NCBI GenBank assembly: GCA_963714875.1
Contig: CAVQQI010000011.1
Span: 620,001-684,000 of the forward strand
From: JBAOHV01 sp963714875
Lineage (GTDB): Bacteria; Actinomycetota; Acidimicrobiia; Acidimicrobiales; Microtrichaceae
Reading direction: 5' to 3'
Length of the DNA: 64,000 nucleotides
Shown: in pieces, positions 46,994-56,062 of the stretch
Layout: every line of letters starts with the position of its first letter
Position numbering within the stretch: position 1 is the first letter of the stretch
Program-made: the position numbers and the translations under genes
The notes under the pieces: model-generated
Databases searched by the model: none
Seen by the model: only the letters and a program-made list of their open reading frames with translations
What the model was told of the DNA's origin: nothing

Positions 46994-48216
46994 TGCCCGG
47001 ACCTCGCCGCTTCGGCGCCACCTGGTGGGGCAAGGCCTGGATCGATGCACTCGAGCGTTCGGGCACCGGCACCGGCTACGAGAGCCGCCTGCCGCGGGGC
47101 CGGACCTACGCACGCAAGGGCGCCGTACGAGAGATCGACCTGCGGCCGGGCCACATCGCAGCCCGGGTCGTGGGTAGCGGCGGCGAGCTGTATCGGGTCG
47201 ACATCGGGGTCAAGCAGCTCGCAGCGGTCGAATGGGAACAGGTCGCCGACGCGATCGCAGGACGGGCCGCGCACTTGGCGGCGCTGCTCGACGGTGAGCT
47301 CGACCCCGGCGTGGTCGACGACGCCGCCGCGGTCGACGTGCAGCTCCTGCCCCGCGCCGCGGACCTTCGCCCCGACTGCTCCTGTCCGGACTGGGCCGAG
47401 CCCTGCAAGCACGCGGCAGCGGTCTGCTACGTCGCTGCCCAGGAGCTCGACCGCAATCCGTTCACCCTCTTCCTGTTGCGCGGCATCGACCGGGACGCAC
47501 TCATCGAGCTGGTGCGCAGCCGGCGAGGCGACACCGACGACGCTGCGCTGACCGCAGAGCAGGCGCCGCCGGGCATCGATGCACAGGCGCTGTGGTCCGG
47601 ACGCGCGCTGGATGACGTGCTGGCCCCGCCACCGGTGGTCCCCGGCGGCGCACGAGCAGCGCTGCGTCAGCCGGGACGGCATGTCCCGTGGGGCGCCGAA
47701 CCGCCCCCGCACCTGGGGATCGACCCCTCGAAGGTCGATGAACTGGCCGAGGACGCAGTGACACGGGCCTGGCTGATGCTCGTGGACGATCGGAGGTCCG
47801 GGTTGGCCGCGGCGCCGTCGGCGGACCTGGCGCGCCGTGCCGCCGCAGATCGCGACGCGCTCGCCACCCTGGCCGCTCGGGCCGGGGTCACTCCGGGCCG
47901 GCTCGCCGCATGGGCCGAGGCGTGGACGCTCGGCGGTGACCACGCGGTCGAGGTGATCGCGGATGCAGAGACCTGGAGCACCGACCAGGTCCTGCTCGGT
48001 GCGGGCAGGGACCAGCTGGTGGAACTCGGCTACCCCCGCCGATCGGTCTCGCTCAACTACGACAGCCTGTTGATGGCCGCCACGACCTGGTTGGTGATCG
48101 GGCCCGACGGACGTTGGTACCGGTTGCACGGCCACGGCAAGCACCACGAGCTGCGCCTGGCGCTGCCGCCGGCGGAGGACCTGCGTGACCTGATCGACGC
48201 GCCGACGACCAGCTGA
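46993..48216 (+). CDS. SWIM zinc-finger protein
   Basis: 407 residues. CSCPDWAEPCKHAAAVCY near residue 131 is a SWIM domain (CxCxnCxH), a DNA or protein interaction module. N terminus RRFGATWWGKAWIDALE with GRTYARKGAV is the usual start of the proteins paired with Snf2 helicases in actinobacteria. ATG at 46993 overlaps the helicase stop (TGATG), so the two are co-translated. Confidence 0.9.
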   Translation: MPGPRRFGATWWGKAWIDALERSGTGTGYESRLPRGRTYARKGAVREIDLRPGHIAARVVGSGGELYRVDIGVKQLAAVEWEQVADAIAGRAAHLAALLDGELDPGVVDDAAAVDVQLLPRAADLRPDCSCPDWAEPCKHAAAVCYVAAQELDRNPFTLFLLRGIDRDALIELVRSRRGDTDDAALTAEQAPPGIDAQALWSGRALDDVLAPPPVVPGGARAALRQPGRHVPWGAEPPPHLGIDPSKVDELAEDAVTRAWLMLVDDRRSGLAAAPSADLARRAAADRDALATLAARAGVTPGRLAAWAEAWTLGGDHAVEVIADAETWSTDQVLLGAGRDQLVELGYPRRSVSLNYDSLLMAATTWLVIGPDGRWYRLHGHGKHHELRLALPPAEDLRDLIDAPTTS

Positions 48217-48218
48217 GC

Positions 48219-48250
48219 CCACGCCCTGTCATCGAGGCGGCGGGGCGTGG
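48219..48250. terminator. Hairpin between convergent SWIM and plsC genes
   Basis: 48219-48226 and 48243-48250 are exact 8-bp complements around a 16-nt loop, within the 35-bp gap separating the SWIM stop and the plsC stop. Could terminate both; weak because the loop is long. Confidence 0.5.
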
Positions 48251-48251
48251 A

Positions 48252-49136
48252 TCAGGCGCTCGTGAGCTCGAGATCCAGCGGCCGCGAACGGATCGCGGCA
48301 GAGGACGAACGACGCTCCACACCGTCGGCCTCGAACGCCACGGCGTGCAGGCCGCCGTTGCTGGCAGCCGAGGCGACGAGCACCTCTCGTGCCGAGACCT
48401 GCTCGTCGGGCGCCTCGTGTGCGGCAGGTCGCTGCGGGAGCGGCACCACCGGCGCCACCTTCTGCTCGGGAGCAGCGGAACCTGCGTAGCTGTCGACGTA
48501 CTCCTGGCCCGAGAGGTTGCGGATCTCGAACATGACCTCGTCGGTGATCTGGCGCAGCACCATGCGGTCGCTCTCACGGTCTGCGTACTTGTCGACCGTG
48601 ATCGGCCGCCCGAAGCGGATGTGGACCCGCCGGAACGGCGCAGGGAACTTGGCGTCGGGCGGCTGGACCTGATCGGTGCCGATGATGCCGACCGGCACGA
48701 TCGGCGCCCCGGTTCGCAACGACAGACGGGCGAGCCCCGTGTGCCCCTTGTGCAACTTGCCGTTGCGGGCCCTGGTGCCCTCTGGGTAGATGCCGAACAG
48801 CTCGCCTGCCTCGAGCACGCCCGCGGCGGCGTCGAGTGCACGCTGCGAGGCGTCGCCCCCGGCACGGTCGATGGGGATCATGCCGATCGCAGGGAAGACC
48901 CACTTGGTCTTCCAGTCGTCCATGTACTCGGCCTTGCCCACATAGGTCATCCGGCGGCCGACGGCGAGGGGCACGAAGAACGAGTCGAGCACCGAGATGT
49001 GGTTCGGGGCGATGATCGCACCACCCGCACTCGGCACGTTCTGGGATCCCTCGGTGGTGATGCGCCAGAAGAAGCGGAACGGCGGGGTGAGCACCATCCG
49101 TGCCGCCGTCTGCAGCTGTCCGGCTTCTCGCCTCAT
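48252..49136 (-). CDS. plsC: 1-acyl-sn-glycerol-3-phosphate acyltransferase
   Basis: Makes phosphatidate from lysophosphatidate. NHISVLD (catalytic H-x4-D) near residue 45, YVGKAEYMDDW, GMIPIDRAGGD and YPEGTRARNGKLHKG near 117 are the four PlsC blocks. The last 80 residues are low-complexity and family-specific. ATG at 49136 with GGAAGGAC upstream. The upstream 170 bp contain a TATAC-type -10 candidate on the minus strand. Confidence 0.9.
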   Translation of the reverse strand: MRREAGQLQTAARMVLTPPFRFFWRITTEGSQNVPSAGGAIIAPNHISVLDSFFVPLAVGRRMTYVGKAEYMDDWKTKWVFPAIGMIPIDRAGGDASQRALDAAAGVLEAGELFGIYPEGTRARNGKLHKGHTGLARLSLRTGAPIVPVGIIGTDQVQPPDAKFPAPFRRVHIRFGRPITVDKYADRESDRMVLRQITDEVMFEIRNLSGQEYVDSYAGSAAPEQKVAPVVPLPQRPAAHEAPDEQVSAREVLVASAASNGGLHAVAFEADGVERRSSSAAIRSRPLDLELTSA

Positions 49137-49309
49137 CGAACCCCGTCCTTCCCGTGCGTCGTGGAGCGAGTGTATAACCGGCCCACCGCTCCACGGGACG
49201 AGAGCAGCGGGAATTTCACACGCTGACGAGAGTGTTCACAGCCAGTTCACCAGGCCCACCGAACCCGACAGATCGGCCACGGCGTCATGGCGACGATGAT
49301 GAACCTGCC

Positions 49310-50449
49310 TCAGCCGGGATCGGCCACCGGGCGCTCGACGACGACGCCGAGCAGCGCTGCTGCATCGCCCACTCCGAGCCCGGCGGATGCCGCGGCATCG
49401 ATCGCCGCGACCGCTCCAGGGGTGTTCAGGTCGTCGTCCAGCGCGGCGCGGACCTCATCGAGCGCCGCCGGCCCCGGGCCGGCGGCGACCCATGACGACA
49501 ACCGGGCGGCCGCTGCGGGCATGAGCTGCTCATGCCACTCCCAGCTGTCGCGGTAGTGGTGCGAGACGCACGCGAGCCGGATCGCCCGAGGGTCCCAGGA
49601 CCGAGCCAGCTCCGAGACGAACACCAGGTTGCCGAGCGACTTCGACATCTTCTCGCCGTCCATGCGCACCATCGCCTGGTGCATCCAGTGACGCACCAAG
49701 GGCTCACCGGTGGCCGCTTCTGACTGCGCGGCCTCGCACTCGTGGTGCGGGAAGATCAGATCGGACCCGCCGCCGTGCAGATCGATCGTCGTGCCCAGCT
49801 CTCGCAGCGCGAGCGCCGAGCACTCGATGTGCCAGCCGGGGCGTCCCGGCCCCCACAACGAGTCCCACGAGGGTTCGTCGTCCAGGCTCGGCTGCCACAG
49901 CACGAAGTCGAGCGGATCGCGCTTGTGCGGATCGTCGACGTTGCCGCCCCGCTCTGCCGCATAGGCGACCATCTGCTCGCGGTCGTAGCCGCTGATGGCA
50001 CCGAACTTCTCGAACTTCGCCACCTCGAAGTAGACCGAACCTCCGGCCTGGTAGGCGAACCCGCGGTCGAGCACCATGCCGATGAATCCGCGGATGTCGG
50101 GGATGGCCGACGTCGCCCGCGGCTCGGACCATGCCGGCAGCATCTCGAGTCGCTCCATGTCGGCGTCGAAGCGAGCGAGCTCGGAGGCCGCGAGGTCCAG
50201 GTAGTGCACCCCGAGCTCGCGGGCCTTGGGCAGGATGCTGTCGTCGACGTCGGTGATGTTGCGCACGCACCGCGTCTCGTGACCCATGTCCCGCAGTCGA
50301 CGTTGCAGCACGTCGTAGGTCAGGTACGTCGTCGCGTGACCGAGATGGGTCGAGTCGTACGGCGTGATGCCGCACGTGTACATGGTGACCACACGATCCT
50401 GCGGCTCGAAGGGGACCACCGCTGCCCGAGCCGTGTCATAGAGCCGCAC
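49310..50449 (-). CDS. mshC: Cysteine:glucosaminyl-inositol ligase (mycothiol ligase)
   Basis: MshC couples cysteine to GlcN-Ins in mycothiol synthesis. 379 residues of the CysRS superfamily. MYTCGITPYDSTHLGHA is the MshC form of the HIGH region (CysS has CGPTVYD...HIG). KRDPLDFVLW, GPGRPGWHIECSALAL, LHGGGSDLIFPHHE and DGEKMSKSLGNLVFVS follow. The C-terminal tRNA-binding part of CysS is absent, again as in MshC. GTG start at 50449; MshC usually has about 20 more N-terminal residues, so the start is slightly uncertain. Confidence 0.87.
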   Translation of the reverse strand: MRLYDTARAAVVPFEPQDRVVTMYTCGITPYDSTHLGHATTYLTYDVLQRRLRDMGHETRCVRNITDVDDSILPKARELGVHYLDLAASELARFDADMERLEMLPAWSEPRATSAIPDIRGFIGMVLDRGFAYQAGGSVYFEVAKFEKFGAISGYDREQMVAYAAERGGNVDDPHKRDPLDFVLWQPSLDDEPSWDSLWGPGRPGWHIECSALALRELGTTIDLHGGGSDLIFPHHECEAAQSEAATGEPLVRHWMHQAMVRMDGEKMSKSLGNLVFVSELARSWDPRAIRLACVSHHYRDSWEWHEQLMPAAAARLSSWVAAGPGPAALDEVRAALDDDLNTPGAVAAIDAAASAGLGVGDAAALLGVVVERPVADPG

Positions 50450-50462
50450 GCCGGTGCCGCGC

Positions 50463-51119
50463 TCAGGCCGGAAGGCCGGTGAAGCGGATCGCCACCCTGG
50501 TCTTGTACTTGACGTTCACCTGCAACAGCACCGCAGCGAAGGCTTCGATGGGAGCCGCGTTGGAGAGCTCACCGGCATCGACGGCACGCAGGTCCGGGAT
50601 CTTCGACACGATGTCGATCGTGGTCACTGTGGCCGAGGGGTGGTCCGAGCAGACCAGCACGTCGGACTCGACCGGATGGGCGATGTCGCCGAGCTCCTTG
50701 GCGGGCACGTGGTGCATGGTCGCGGCCACCAGCGAACGCGGCACGGCGGCCTGCACCGATGCCGCCACCGAGCCACGCGGCGGGACCAGCGGCTGGAACT
50801 CGTGGCCGACCTTGGCCAACGCGTTGGCCATCGAGATGACGACCTTGCCCTTCAGCTCCCGCTGACATTCCTTGGCGGTGGACGCCGCAGCGTCCCACGG
50901 GGTGGCGATGAACACGACCTCGGCGGACGCGGCGTCGTGGTTGTCGCCGGCCTCGAGGGACAGCTGGCGGTCCGGCCACTTGGCGATGATCTTGTCGACC
51001 ACCTCCAGCGCTCGGTACTTGGACCGTGAGCCGACGACGACGTCGAACCCTGACGAGGCGAGGCGAGTGGCGAGGCCACTTCCCGCCGGACCTGTTCCTC
51101 CGAGCACGCCGATCTGCAT
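50463..51119 (-). CDS. npdG: F420H2:NADP+ oxidoreductase
   Basis: 218 residues. MQIGVLGGTGPAGSGLATRLA is the F420-dependent NADP reductase Rossmann start (GGTGxxGxGLA), with VVVGSRSKYRA for the NADP phosphate and MHHVPAKELGD in the F420 side. Transfers hydride between F420 and NADP. ATG at 51119 is chosen over an open frame to 51242. The gap to mshC is only 13 bp. Confidence 0.85.
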   Translation of the reverse strand: MQIGVLGGTGPAGSGLATRLASSGFDVVVGSRSKYRALEVVDKIIAKWPDRQLSLEAGDNHDAASAEVVFIATPWDAAASTAKECQRELKGKVVISMANALAKVGHEFQPLVPPRGSVAASVQAAVPRSLVAATMHHVPAKELGDIAHPVESDVLVCSDHPSATVTTIDIVSKIPDLRAVDAGELSNAAPIEAFAAVLLQVNVKYKTRVAIRFTGLPA

Positions 51120-51213
51120 CCGGACACTTTGGTCGCGCGACCGCGCGACCGCAACACACGGCGCCGTCCACACCCGGCGGGACCCGAGGCGACAGGCCCA
51201 CCTGCGAGGGGCG

Positions 51214-52017
51214 TCAGGCGAACCAGCCCGGCGCCCGCCCACTGGGGAACCAGACGCGCTCGACCGCCCCGGCGGCGAGGTCCCGGTCCATCGCCCGGGT
51301 GAAGTAGGGGTCGATCTGGCTGGGGTAGCAGCGCCGGACCCGCCGGTGGGTGGTGGCCCTGATCGGCCCCGAGACGTCGCGAGGGCTCAGGTCCAGCCCG
51401 AGCGGCGCCAACTGGTCCCGGATCGTCCGGTCGTCCAGGTACGCCACGTAGGGACGGTCCTCGTAGAACCCGAGCGCCACCGGGAGCGACGGCGCGACCG
51501 ATGCTGCGGCGAGCGCCACGATCCGATGATCGACATGCCCGCCGAGCCCCGCCGGGACGAGCACCAGCTCTGGCGCAGCGGACGAGTGCGATGCACGGGC
51601 GGACTCAGATGCACCGGGCGACGGGGCTGCAGGAGGCGACCCGGGGGCCGCGACTGCACGCAACCACTCGGCGATCTCGCCGATCAACGGCTCGGCCGAG
51701 AGATCTGCGGTCTCATCGAGCAACCGTTCGCCGCCCGCGGTCCCCCACCGCAGCAACGCCTCGGGCCACCCCGCCGCGGTGTAGCGGTAACCGAAGGTCC
51801 GCGAGGCCAGCGATTCCTCACCGCGCCGCCACCAGCTGATGACCGCGGCGCGCGAGGCAGTGGGGTGGACCCAGTTGGTCCAGTTCGTGCGCCCGAACAC
51901 GACCCGCACGCGCACCCTGCACCGAGACAGCGCTCCGTCGAGCAGGCTCTGCCCGAGCGAGAGCGGGACATCATCGAAGTGCGGCGACACGACCGTCACC
52001 CTGCGCCCTGTGTCCAC
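51214..52017 (-). CDS. PIG-L family deacetylase-like protein
   Basis: 267 residues. VVSPHFDDVPLSLG near the N terminus replaces the usual (H/S)PHPDDE zinc motif, keeping the two Asp but lacking Glu; GGHVDHRIVA keeps the second His-x-Asp-His part. An Ala/Ser/Pro insert of about 30 residues lies mid-protein. Family members remove N-acetyl from GlcNAc-linked substrates such as GlcNAc-Ins (MshB) or teicoplanin-like aglycones; substrate here unknown. GTG at 52017 is the best start. Its proximity to mshC suggests, but does not prove, a mycothiol link. Confidence 0.7.
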   Translation of the reverse strand: MDTGRRVTVVSPHFDDVPLSLGQSLLDGALSRCRVRVRVVFGRTNWTNWVHPTASRAAVISWWRRGEESLASRTFGYRYTAAGWPEALLRWGTAGGERLLDETADLSAEPLIGEIAEWLRAVAAPGSPPAAPSPGASESARASHSSAAPELVLVPAGLGGHVDHRIVALAAASVAPSLPVALGFYEDRPYVAYLDDRTIRDQLAPLGLDLSPRDVSGPIRATTHRRVRRCYPSQIDPYFTRAMDRDLAAGAVERVWFPSGRAPGWFA

Positions 52018-52100
52018 CGCGGTGCAGTGTACGGGCGGACCCGGCGGCTGGCGCCGACCCGGTAGTTCGATGACCGAAGGACCGCCGCTACGCTGTGCCG

Positions 52101-52577
52101 ATGACGGTCCAGGGATCCGCACGCAGCGCCGGCGCTGTCCGCGCCGCAGCACGCTTGGCGAAGGTGTCGGGTTCCGCACTCGCCGATGCCGAGTTGACGC
52201 TTCCCCAGTACCGCGTCCTGGTCTTCCTCGCCGGACGGGGACGGCCGGCGACGCACGTCGCTGCGCTGTTGGGAGTGACCCCCTCGACGGTCACCTCGGT
52301 GGTCGACGGGCTGGTGACGCGGGAACTGGTGGAACGTTCCTCGGATCCGGCGGACCGCCGACGGGTCGTCCTGTCGCTCACCTCGACGGGGCACGACGCG
52401 GTGCAGCTCGGCGATCAGGTCGTCGGCGCGGCGCTGGACCGACTGCTCACCCGGCTCGACCCCGCCGATGCCGAGACCGCGCTGGTGGGACTGGAGCTGC
52501 TGAACACCGCGATGGAGGCCGCGCTCGACGAGCGCTTCGGCCCGGACGCCCGGCCCGCCACTGCTCCCGGCGGATGA
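52101..52577 (+). CDS. MarR family transcriptional regulator
   Basis: 158 residues. Winged helix-turn-helix: LTLPQYRVLVFLAG, THVAALLGVTPSTVTSVVDGLV (recognition helix), ELVERSSDPADRRRVVLSLT (wing). Divergent from the PIG-L gene (77 to 83 bp between starts) and 13 bp upstream of an ABC ATPase gene, either of which may be its target. ATG at 52101; a GTG at 52095 is also possible. Confidence 0.9.
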   Translation: MTVQGSARSAGAVRAAARLAKVSGSALADAELTLPQYRVLVFLAGRGRPATHVAALLGVTPSTVTSVVDGLVTRELVERSSDPADRRRVVLSLTSTGHDAVQLGDQVVGAALDRLLTRLDPADAETALVGLELLNTAMEAALDERFGPDARPATAPGG

Positions 52578-52590
52578 ACGGCCCTGGCGA

Positions 52591-53397
52591 GTGAAGGGCA
52601 CGAGCCGATCCCCCGTGCTCGCGCTCCGCAGGGTCGGTCTGACCCGCGACGGCCGTGACCTGCTCGACGACGTCGACTGGTCCATGGACCACGGACACCA
52701 CTGGGTGGTGCTCGGCGCCAACGGCAGCGGGAAGACCAGCCTGGTGCGCATCGCAGGGCTCTACGAGCACCCCAGTCGCGGCTCGGTGCAGGTGCTCGGG
52801 GAGCTCCTCGGCCAGGCCGACGTGCGAACCCTGCGGCGGCGCATCTCGCTGGTGAGCCCGGCCATGTCGGATCTGATCCGCCCGCAACTCAGCGCCGCAG
52901 AGGTCGTGGTCTGCGCCAAGTTCGCCGCGCTCGAACCCTGGTGGCACCACTACGACCCCGCCGATCACGAACGCGCCCGGGAGCTGCTCGATGCCCAGGG
53001 CGTCGGGTTCGCAGCCGATCGCGCCTGGGGGTCGTTGTCCTCCGGTGAGCGCCAGCGCGTGCTGCTGGCGCGAGCGCTGATGTCGTCGCCAGGTCTGGTG
53101 CTGTTGGACGAGCCGACGAGCGGGCTCGACCTGGGCGGACGCGAGCGTCTGATCGAAGGCCTCGACCTGCTGGCCCGCACCGACGGTGCTGCGCCCATGG
53201 CGCTGGTCACCCACCACGTCGAGGAGATCCCACCAGGATTCACCGACGTGCTCGCGCTGCGCGACGGCCGCGTGCTCGCTTCGGGTCCGCTGGCCGAGAC
53301 GTTGGATGCCGAGCTGCTCAGCGACTGCTTCGACATCCCGCTGTCGTTGTCGCATCACGACGACGGACGCTGGTCCGCCCGCCGCTCGAGCGGCTGA
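52591..53397 (+). CDS. ABC transporter ATP-binding protein
   Basis: 268 residues: Walker A LGANGSGKTSL near 44, SLSSGERQRVLLARAL signature, Walker B LLDEPTSGLD and VTHHVEEIPPGF switch. Resembles the ModF/iron-type single ATPase of the ABC-F-like Ylm group found alone in actinobacteria. No permease adjoins it. GTG at 52591. It cannot be assigned to the thiamine ABC system nearby on sequence grounds. Confidence 0.85.
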   Translation: MKGTSRSPVLALRRVGLTRDGRDLLDDVDWSMDHGHHWVVLGANGSGKTSLVRIAGLYEHPSRGSVQVLGELLGQADVRTLRRRISLVSPAMSDLIRPQLSAAEVVVCAKFAALEPWWHHYDPADHERARELLDAQGVGFAADRAWGSLSSGERQRVLLARALMSSPGLVLLDEPTSGLDLGGRERLIEGLDLLARTDGAAPMALVTHHVEEIPPGFTDVLALRDGRVLASGPLAETLDAELLSDCFDIPLSLSHHDDGRWSARRSSG

Positions 53398-53408
53398 GCC
53401 GGCATTGA

Positions 53409-55493
53409 TCAGAGCTGTTCGAGCACCACGACGCTGCGACCCATCACCGTCAGCGCACCGCCGGCAGGACGCCGCACCGCCTCGGGGGTGCCGCTGGTCG
53501 CAGTGTCCAGCACGGCATGCCAGGTCCGGCCCCAACGGGCCGGGGGCAGGTTCCATTCGATCGAACCAGCGCCCGGGTTGCAGCACACCATGAGCGTCGC
53601 GCCCATGATCGACTCGCCGCGCGGGCCGACATCGTCGATGTCCCCGTTGAGCCAGAGGATGACGCTGCGGTTGCCGTTGTTCCAGTCGTCGGGCGTCATC
53701 TCCTGCCCGGCAGCGCTGAACCAGGCCACGTCGGGGAGGTCCTCACCCTCGGCCGGGCTGCCGCTGAGGAAGTGCCGCCGGTGCAGCACCGGGTTGGAGC
53801 GCCGCAGCTGCACCAACCGCCGTGTGAACTCCAGCAGGTCCACGTCGGCCGAGTCCCAATCCACCCACGACAGCTCGTCGTCCAGCGCGTACGCGTTGTT
53901 GTTGCCGTGCTGCGTGCGACCGATCTCGTCGCCCGACAGCAGCATCGGCACACCCTGGGACAACAGGAGCGTGGCCAGCAGGTTGCGTTGCTGACGGCCC
54001 CTCAGCTCGAGCACCTCGGCGCTGTCGGTCGGACCCTCGATGCCACAGTTCCATGAGCGGTTGTCGTCGGTGCCGTCCCGGTTGTCCTCGCCGTTGGCCT
54101 CGTTGCGCTTGTGCTCGTAGGTGGTCAGGTCGCGCAGCGTGAAGCCGTCGTGGGCGGTGACGAAGTTGATGCTGGCGTGCGGGCGCCGGCCATCGGCCTG
54201 GTACAGGTCGGACGAGCCGGTCAGGCGGGCGGCGAACTCACCCAGGTGCCCGGCGTGCGGGCGCCACATGTCTCTGACGCAGTCGCGGTACTGCCCGTTC
54301 CACTCCGACCACAGGGGCGGGAAGTTGCCCACCTGGTAGCCGCCCTCGCCCACGTCCCACGGCTCGGCGATCAGCTTCACCTTGCTGACCACAGGATCTT
54401 GCTGGATCAGGTCGAAGAACGCGCTGAGGCGGTCGACGTCGTGCAACTCACGAGCCAGGGTTGCGGCCAGGTCGAATCGGAACCCGTCGACATGCATCTC
54501 CTCGACCCAGTACCGCAGGCTGTCCATGATCAGCTGCAACACGTGGGGGTGGCGCATGTTCAAGCTGTTGCCGGTACCGGTGTAGTCGACGTAGCGCGAC
54601 GGGTCCTCGGGGTCGAGCCGGTAGTAGGCCCGGTTGTCGAGGCCCTTGAAGCTGAGGACCGGGCCGCCTGCGCCACCCTCCGCAGTGTGGTTGTAGACGA
54701 CATCCAGGATCACCTCGATACCCGCCTCGTGCAGCGTCTTGACCATCACCTTGAACTCGCGCACCTGCGCGCCGTCCTGCCCGCCGACCGCGTACTCGTT
54801 GTGCGGGGCGAAGAAGCCGATCGAGTTGTAACCCCAGTAGTTGCGCAGTCCCATCTCGACCAACCGGCGGTCGTGGACGAACTGGTGGATCGGCATGAGC
54901 TCGACCGCGGTCACCCCCAGCCGCTGCAGGTGTTCGATGACCGGCGGGGCACACAACCCCAGATAGGTGCCGCGGTGCTGCGGTGGTACGTCGGGGTGGC
55001 GTGCCGTGAGTCCCTTGACGTGGGCCTCGTAGAGCACGGTCTCGTTCCACCGCGTCGCCGGCCGGTGGTCGGTGCCCCAGTCGAACCACGGGTTCACCAC
55101 CAGCGAACGCGGGACGTAGGGGGCGGAGTCCTCGTCGTTGTCGGCGTCGACAGCGTCGTGCCAGCGGATCGACCCGGAGATCGCACGGGCGTAGGGGTCC
55201 AACAGGAGCTTGGAGTGACGCTGCAGGTCGCCGGCCGCACGCCGCTCGCCGCCGGCGCGGAATCCGTAGCGCTGCCCCGGCCCTGCGTCGGGCAGATAGC
55301 CGTGCCACACCGAGCCGACGCACTCCGGGAGCTCGACGGCGACCTCGGAGCCGTCCGCGTCGAACAGGCACAGCTCGACGCGTTCCGCCGCATCGGAGAA
55401 GACCGAGAAGTTCGTTCCCGCCCCGTCCCAGGTGGCACCCAGCGGGTAGGGCCGCCCGGGCCAGACGCGGATGGGGGCACCCGCGCGGATCAC
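53409..55493 (-). CDS. glgX: Glycogen debranching enzyme (isoamylase type)
   Basis: GH13 enzyme cleaving alpha-1,6 branches of limit dextrin. 694 residues: N-terminal CBM48 (GATWDGAGTNFSVFSDAAERVE), then DVVYNHTAEGG (region I), VDGFRFDLA (II, nucleophile Asp), LIAEPWD (III, acid Glu) and VTAHDGFTLRDL (IV). GTG at 55493 overlaps the SRPBCC stop by 4 bp. No other glycogen gene is in the window. Confidence 0.94.
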   Translation of the reverse strand: MIRAGAPIRVWPGRPYPLGATWDGAGTNFSVFSDAAERVELCLFDADGSEVAVELPECVGSVWHGYLPDAGPGQRYGFRAGGERRAAGDLQRHSKLLLDPYARAISGSIRWHDAVDADNDEDSAPYVPRSLVVNPWFDWGTDHRPATRWNETVLYEAHVKGLTARHPDVPPQHRGTYLGLCAPPVIEHLQRLGVTAVELMPIHQFVHDRRLVEMGLRNYWGYNSIGFFAPHNEYAVGGQDGAQVREFKVMVKTLHEAGIEVILDVVYNHTAEGGAGGPVLSFKGLDNRAYYRLDPEDPSRYVDYTGTGNSLNMRHPHVLQLIMDSLRYWVEEMHVDGFRFDLAATLARELHDVDRLSAFFDLIQQDPVVSKVKLIAEPWDVGEGGYQVGNFPPLWSEWNGQYRDCVRDMWRPHAGHLGEFAARLTGSSDLYQADGRRPHASINFVTAHDGFTLRDLTTYEHKRNEANGEDNRDGTDDNRSWNCGIEGPTDSAEVLELRGRQQRNLLATLLLSQGVPMLLSGDEIGRTQHGNNNAYALDDELSWVDWDSADVDLLEFTRRLVQLRRSNPVLHRRHFLSGSPAEGEDLPDVAWFSAAGQEMTPDDWNNGNRSVILWLNGDIDDVGPRGESIMGATLMVCCNPGAGSIEWNLPPARWGRTWHAVLDTATSGTPEAVRRPAGGALTVMGRSVVVLEQL

Positions 55494-55939
55494 GACGACA
55501 CCCCCAGAACGGCGAGGAGTCGGGTGCGTGATCGCCCGATCTCGTCGGTGAGCAGCCGATCGAGCATCGGCATCCACATGGAGCCGCCGTAGTGCAGCTC
55601 CATGGTCAACCGGCTGATTCCTTCTGCCGGAGTGTCGACGTGCGCGCGCAGGGTCCAGTCGCTGTGGGAGCGACCGTCCAGCTCCCGGCGCTCGAACACC
55701 ACCGAGGTCGAGGGCGACACCACCGTGCGGACCATGCGCAGCCGCTTCGAACGACGCAGCGGACCCAGCTGCCCGCGCAGATCCACCGACCAGACCGGGC
55801 CGTCCTCATCGGATCCGACGGGGAGCGGCTCGGCGCGCGGCACGATCTCGAGCCAGTCCGGGTAGGTGCCCAGGTCGCTCACCACGGCGAACATCGCCTC
55901 GCCCTGCACCGCGGCCTCGAGCGAGGCGGTCACGTCCAC
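55490..55939 (-). CDS. SRPBCC (polyketide cyclase/START-like) protein
   Basis: 149 residues with the helix-grip pattern: MFAVVSDLGTYPDWLEIVPRAEP, then beta strands (VWSVDLRGQLGPLRRSKRL, SVVFERRELDGRSHSDWTLR) and a C-terminal long helix. Binds a hydrophobic ligand or lipid; specific role unknown. GTG at 55939 chosen because of the GGTGGGG upstream; further upstream is unconserved. Coupled to glgX by a 4-bp overlap. Confidence 0.75.
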   Translation of the reverse strand: MDVTASLEAAVQGEAMFAVVSDLGTYPDWLEIVPRAEPLPVGSDEDGPVWSVDLRGQLGPLRRSKRLRMVRTVVSPSTSVVFERRELDGRSHSDWTLRAHVDTPAEGISRLTMELHYGGSMWMPMLDRLLTDEIGRSRTRLLAVLGVSS

Positions 55940-56062
55940 CCCACCATTGTGCTGTGTCGGGACGACGTCCCCGACCATCGCCCGATCCCGCCGCTCGCCG
56001 ACGGCACATCCCGGGCCCACTGCGGACGACACACGTGAGGCGGGCGACGTCGCCGGCCCCGC

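Noticed and set aside
49310..50449. Cysteinyl-tRNA synthetase
   Set aside because: CGITPYD and the missing tRNA-binding C-terminal domain identify MshC instead.
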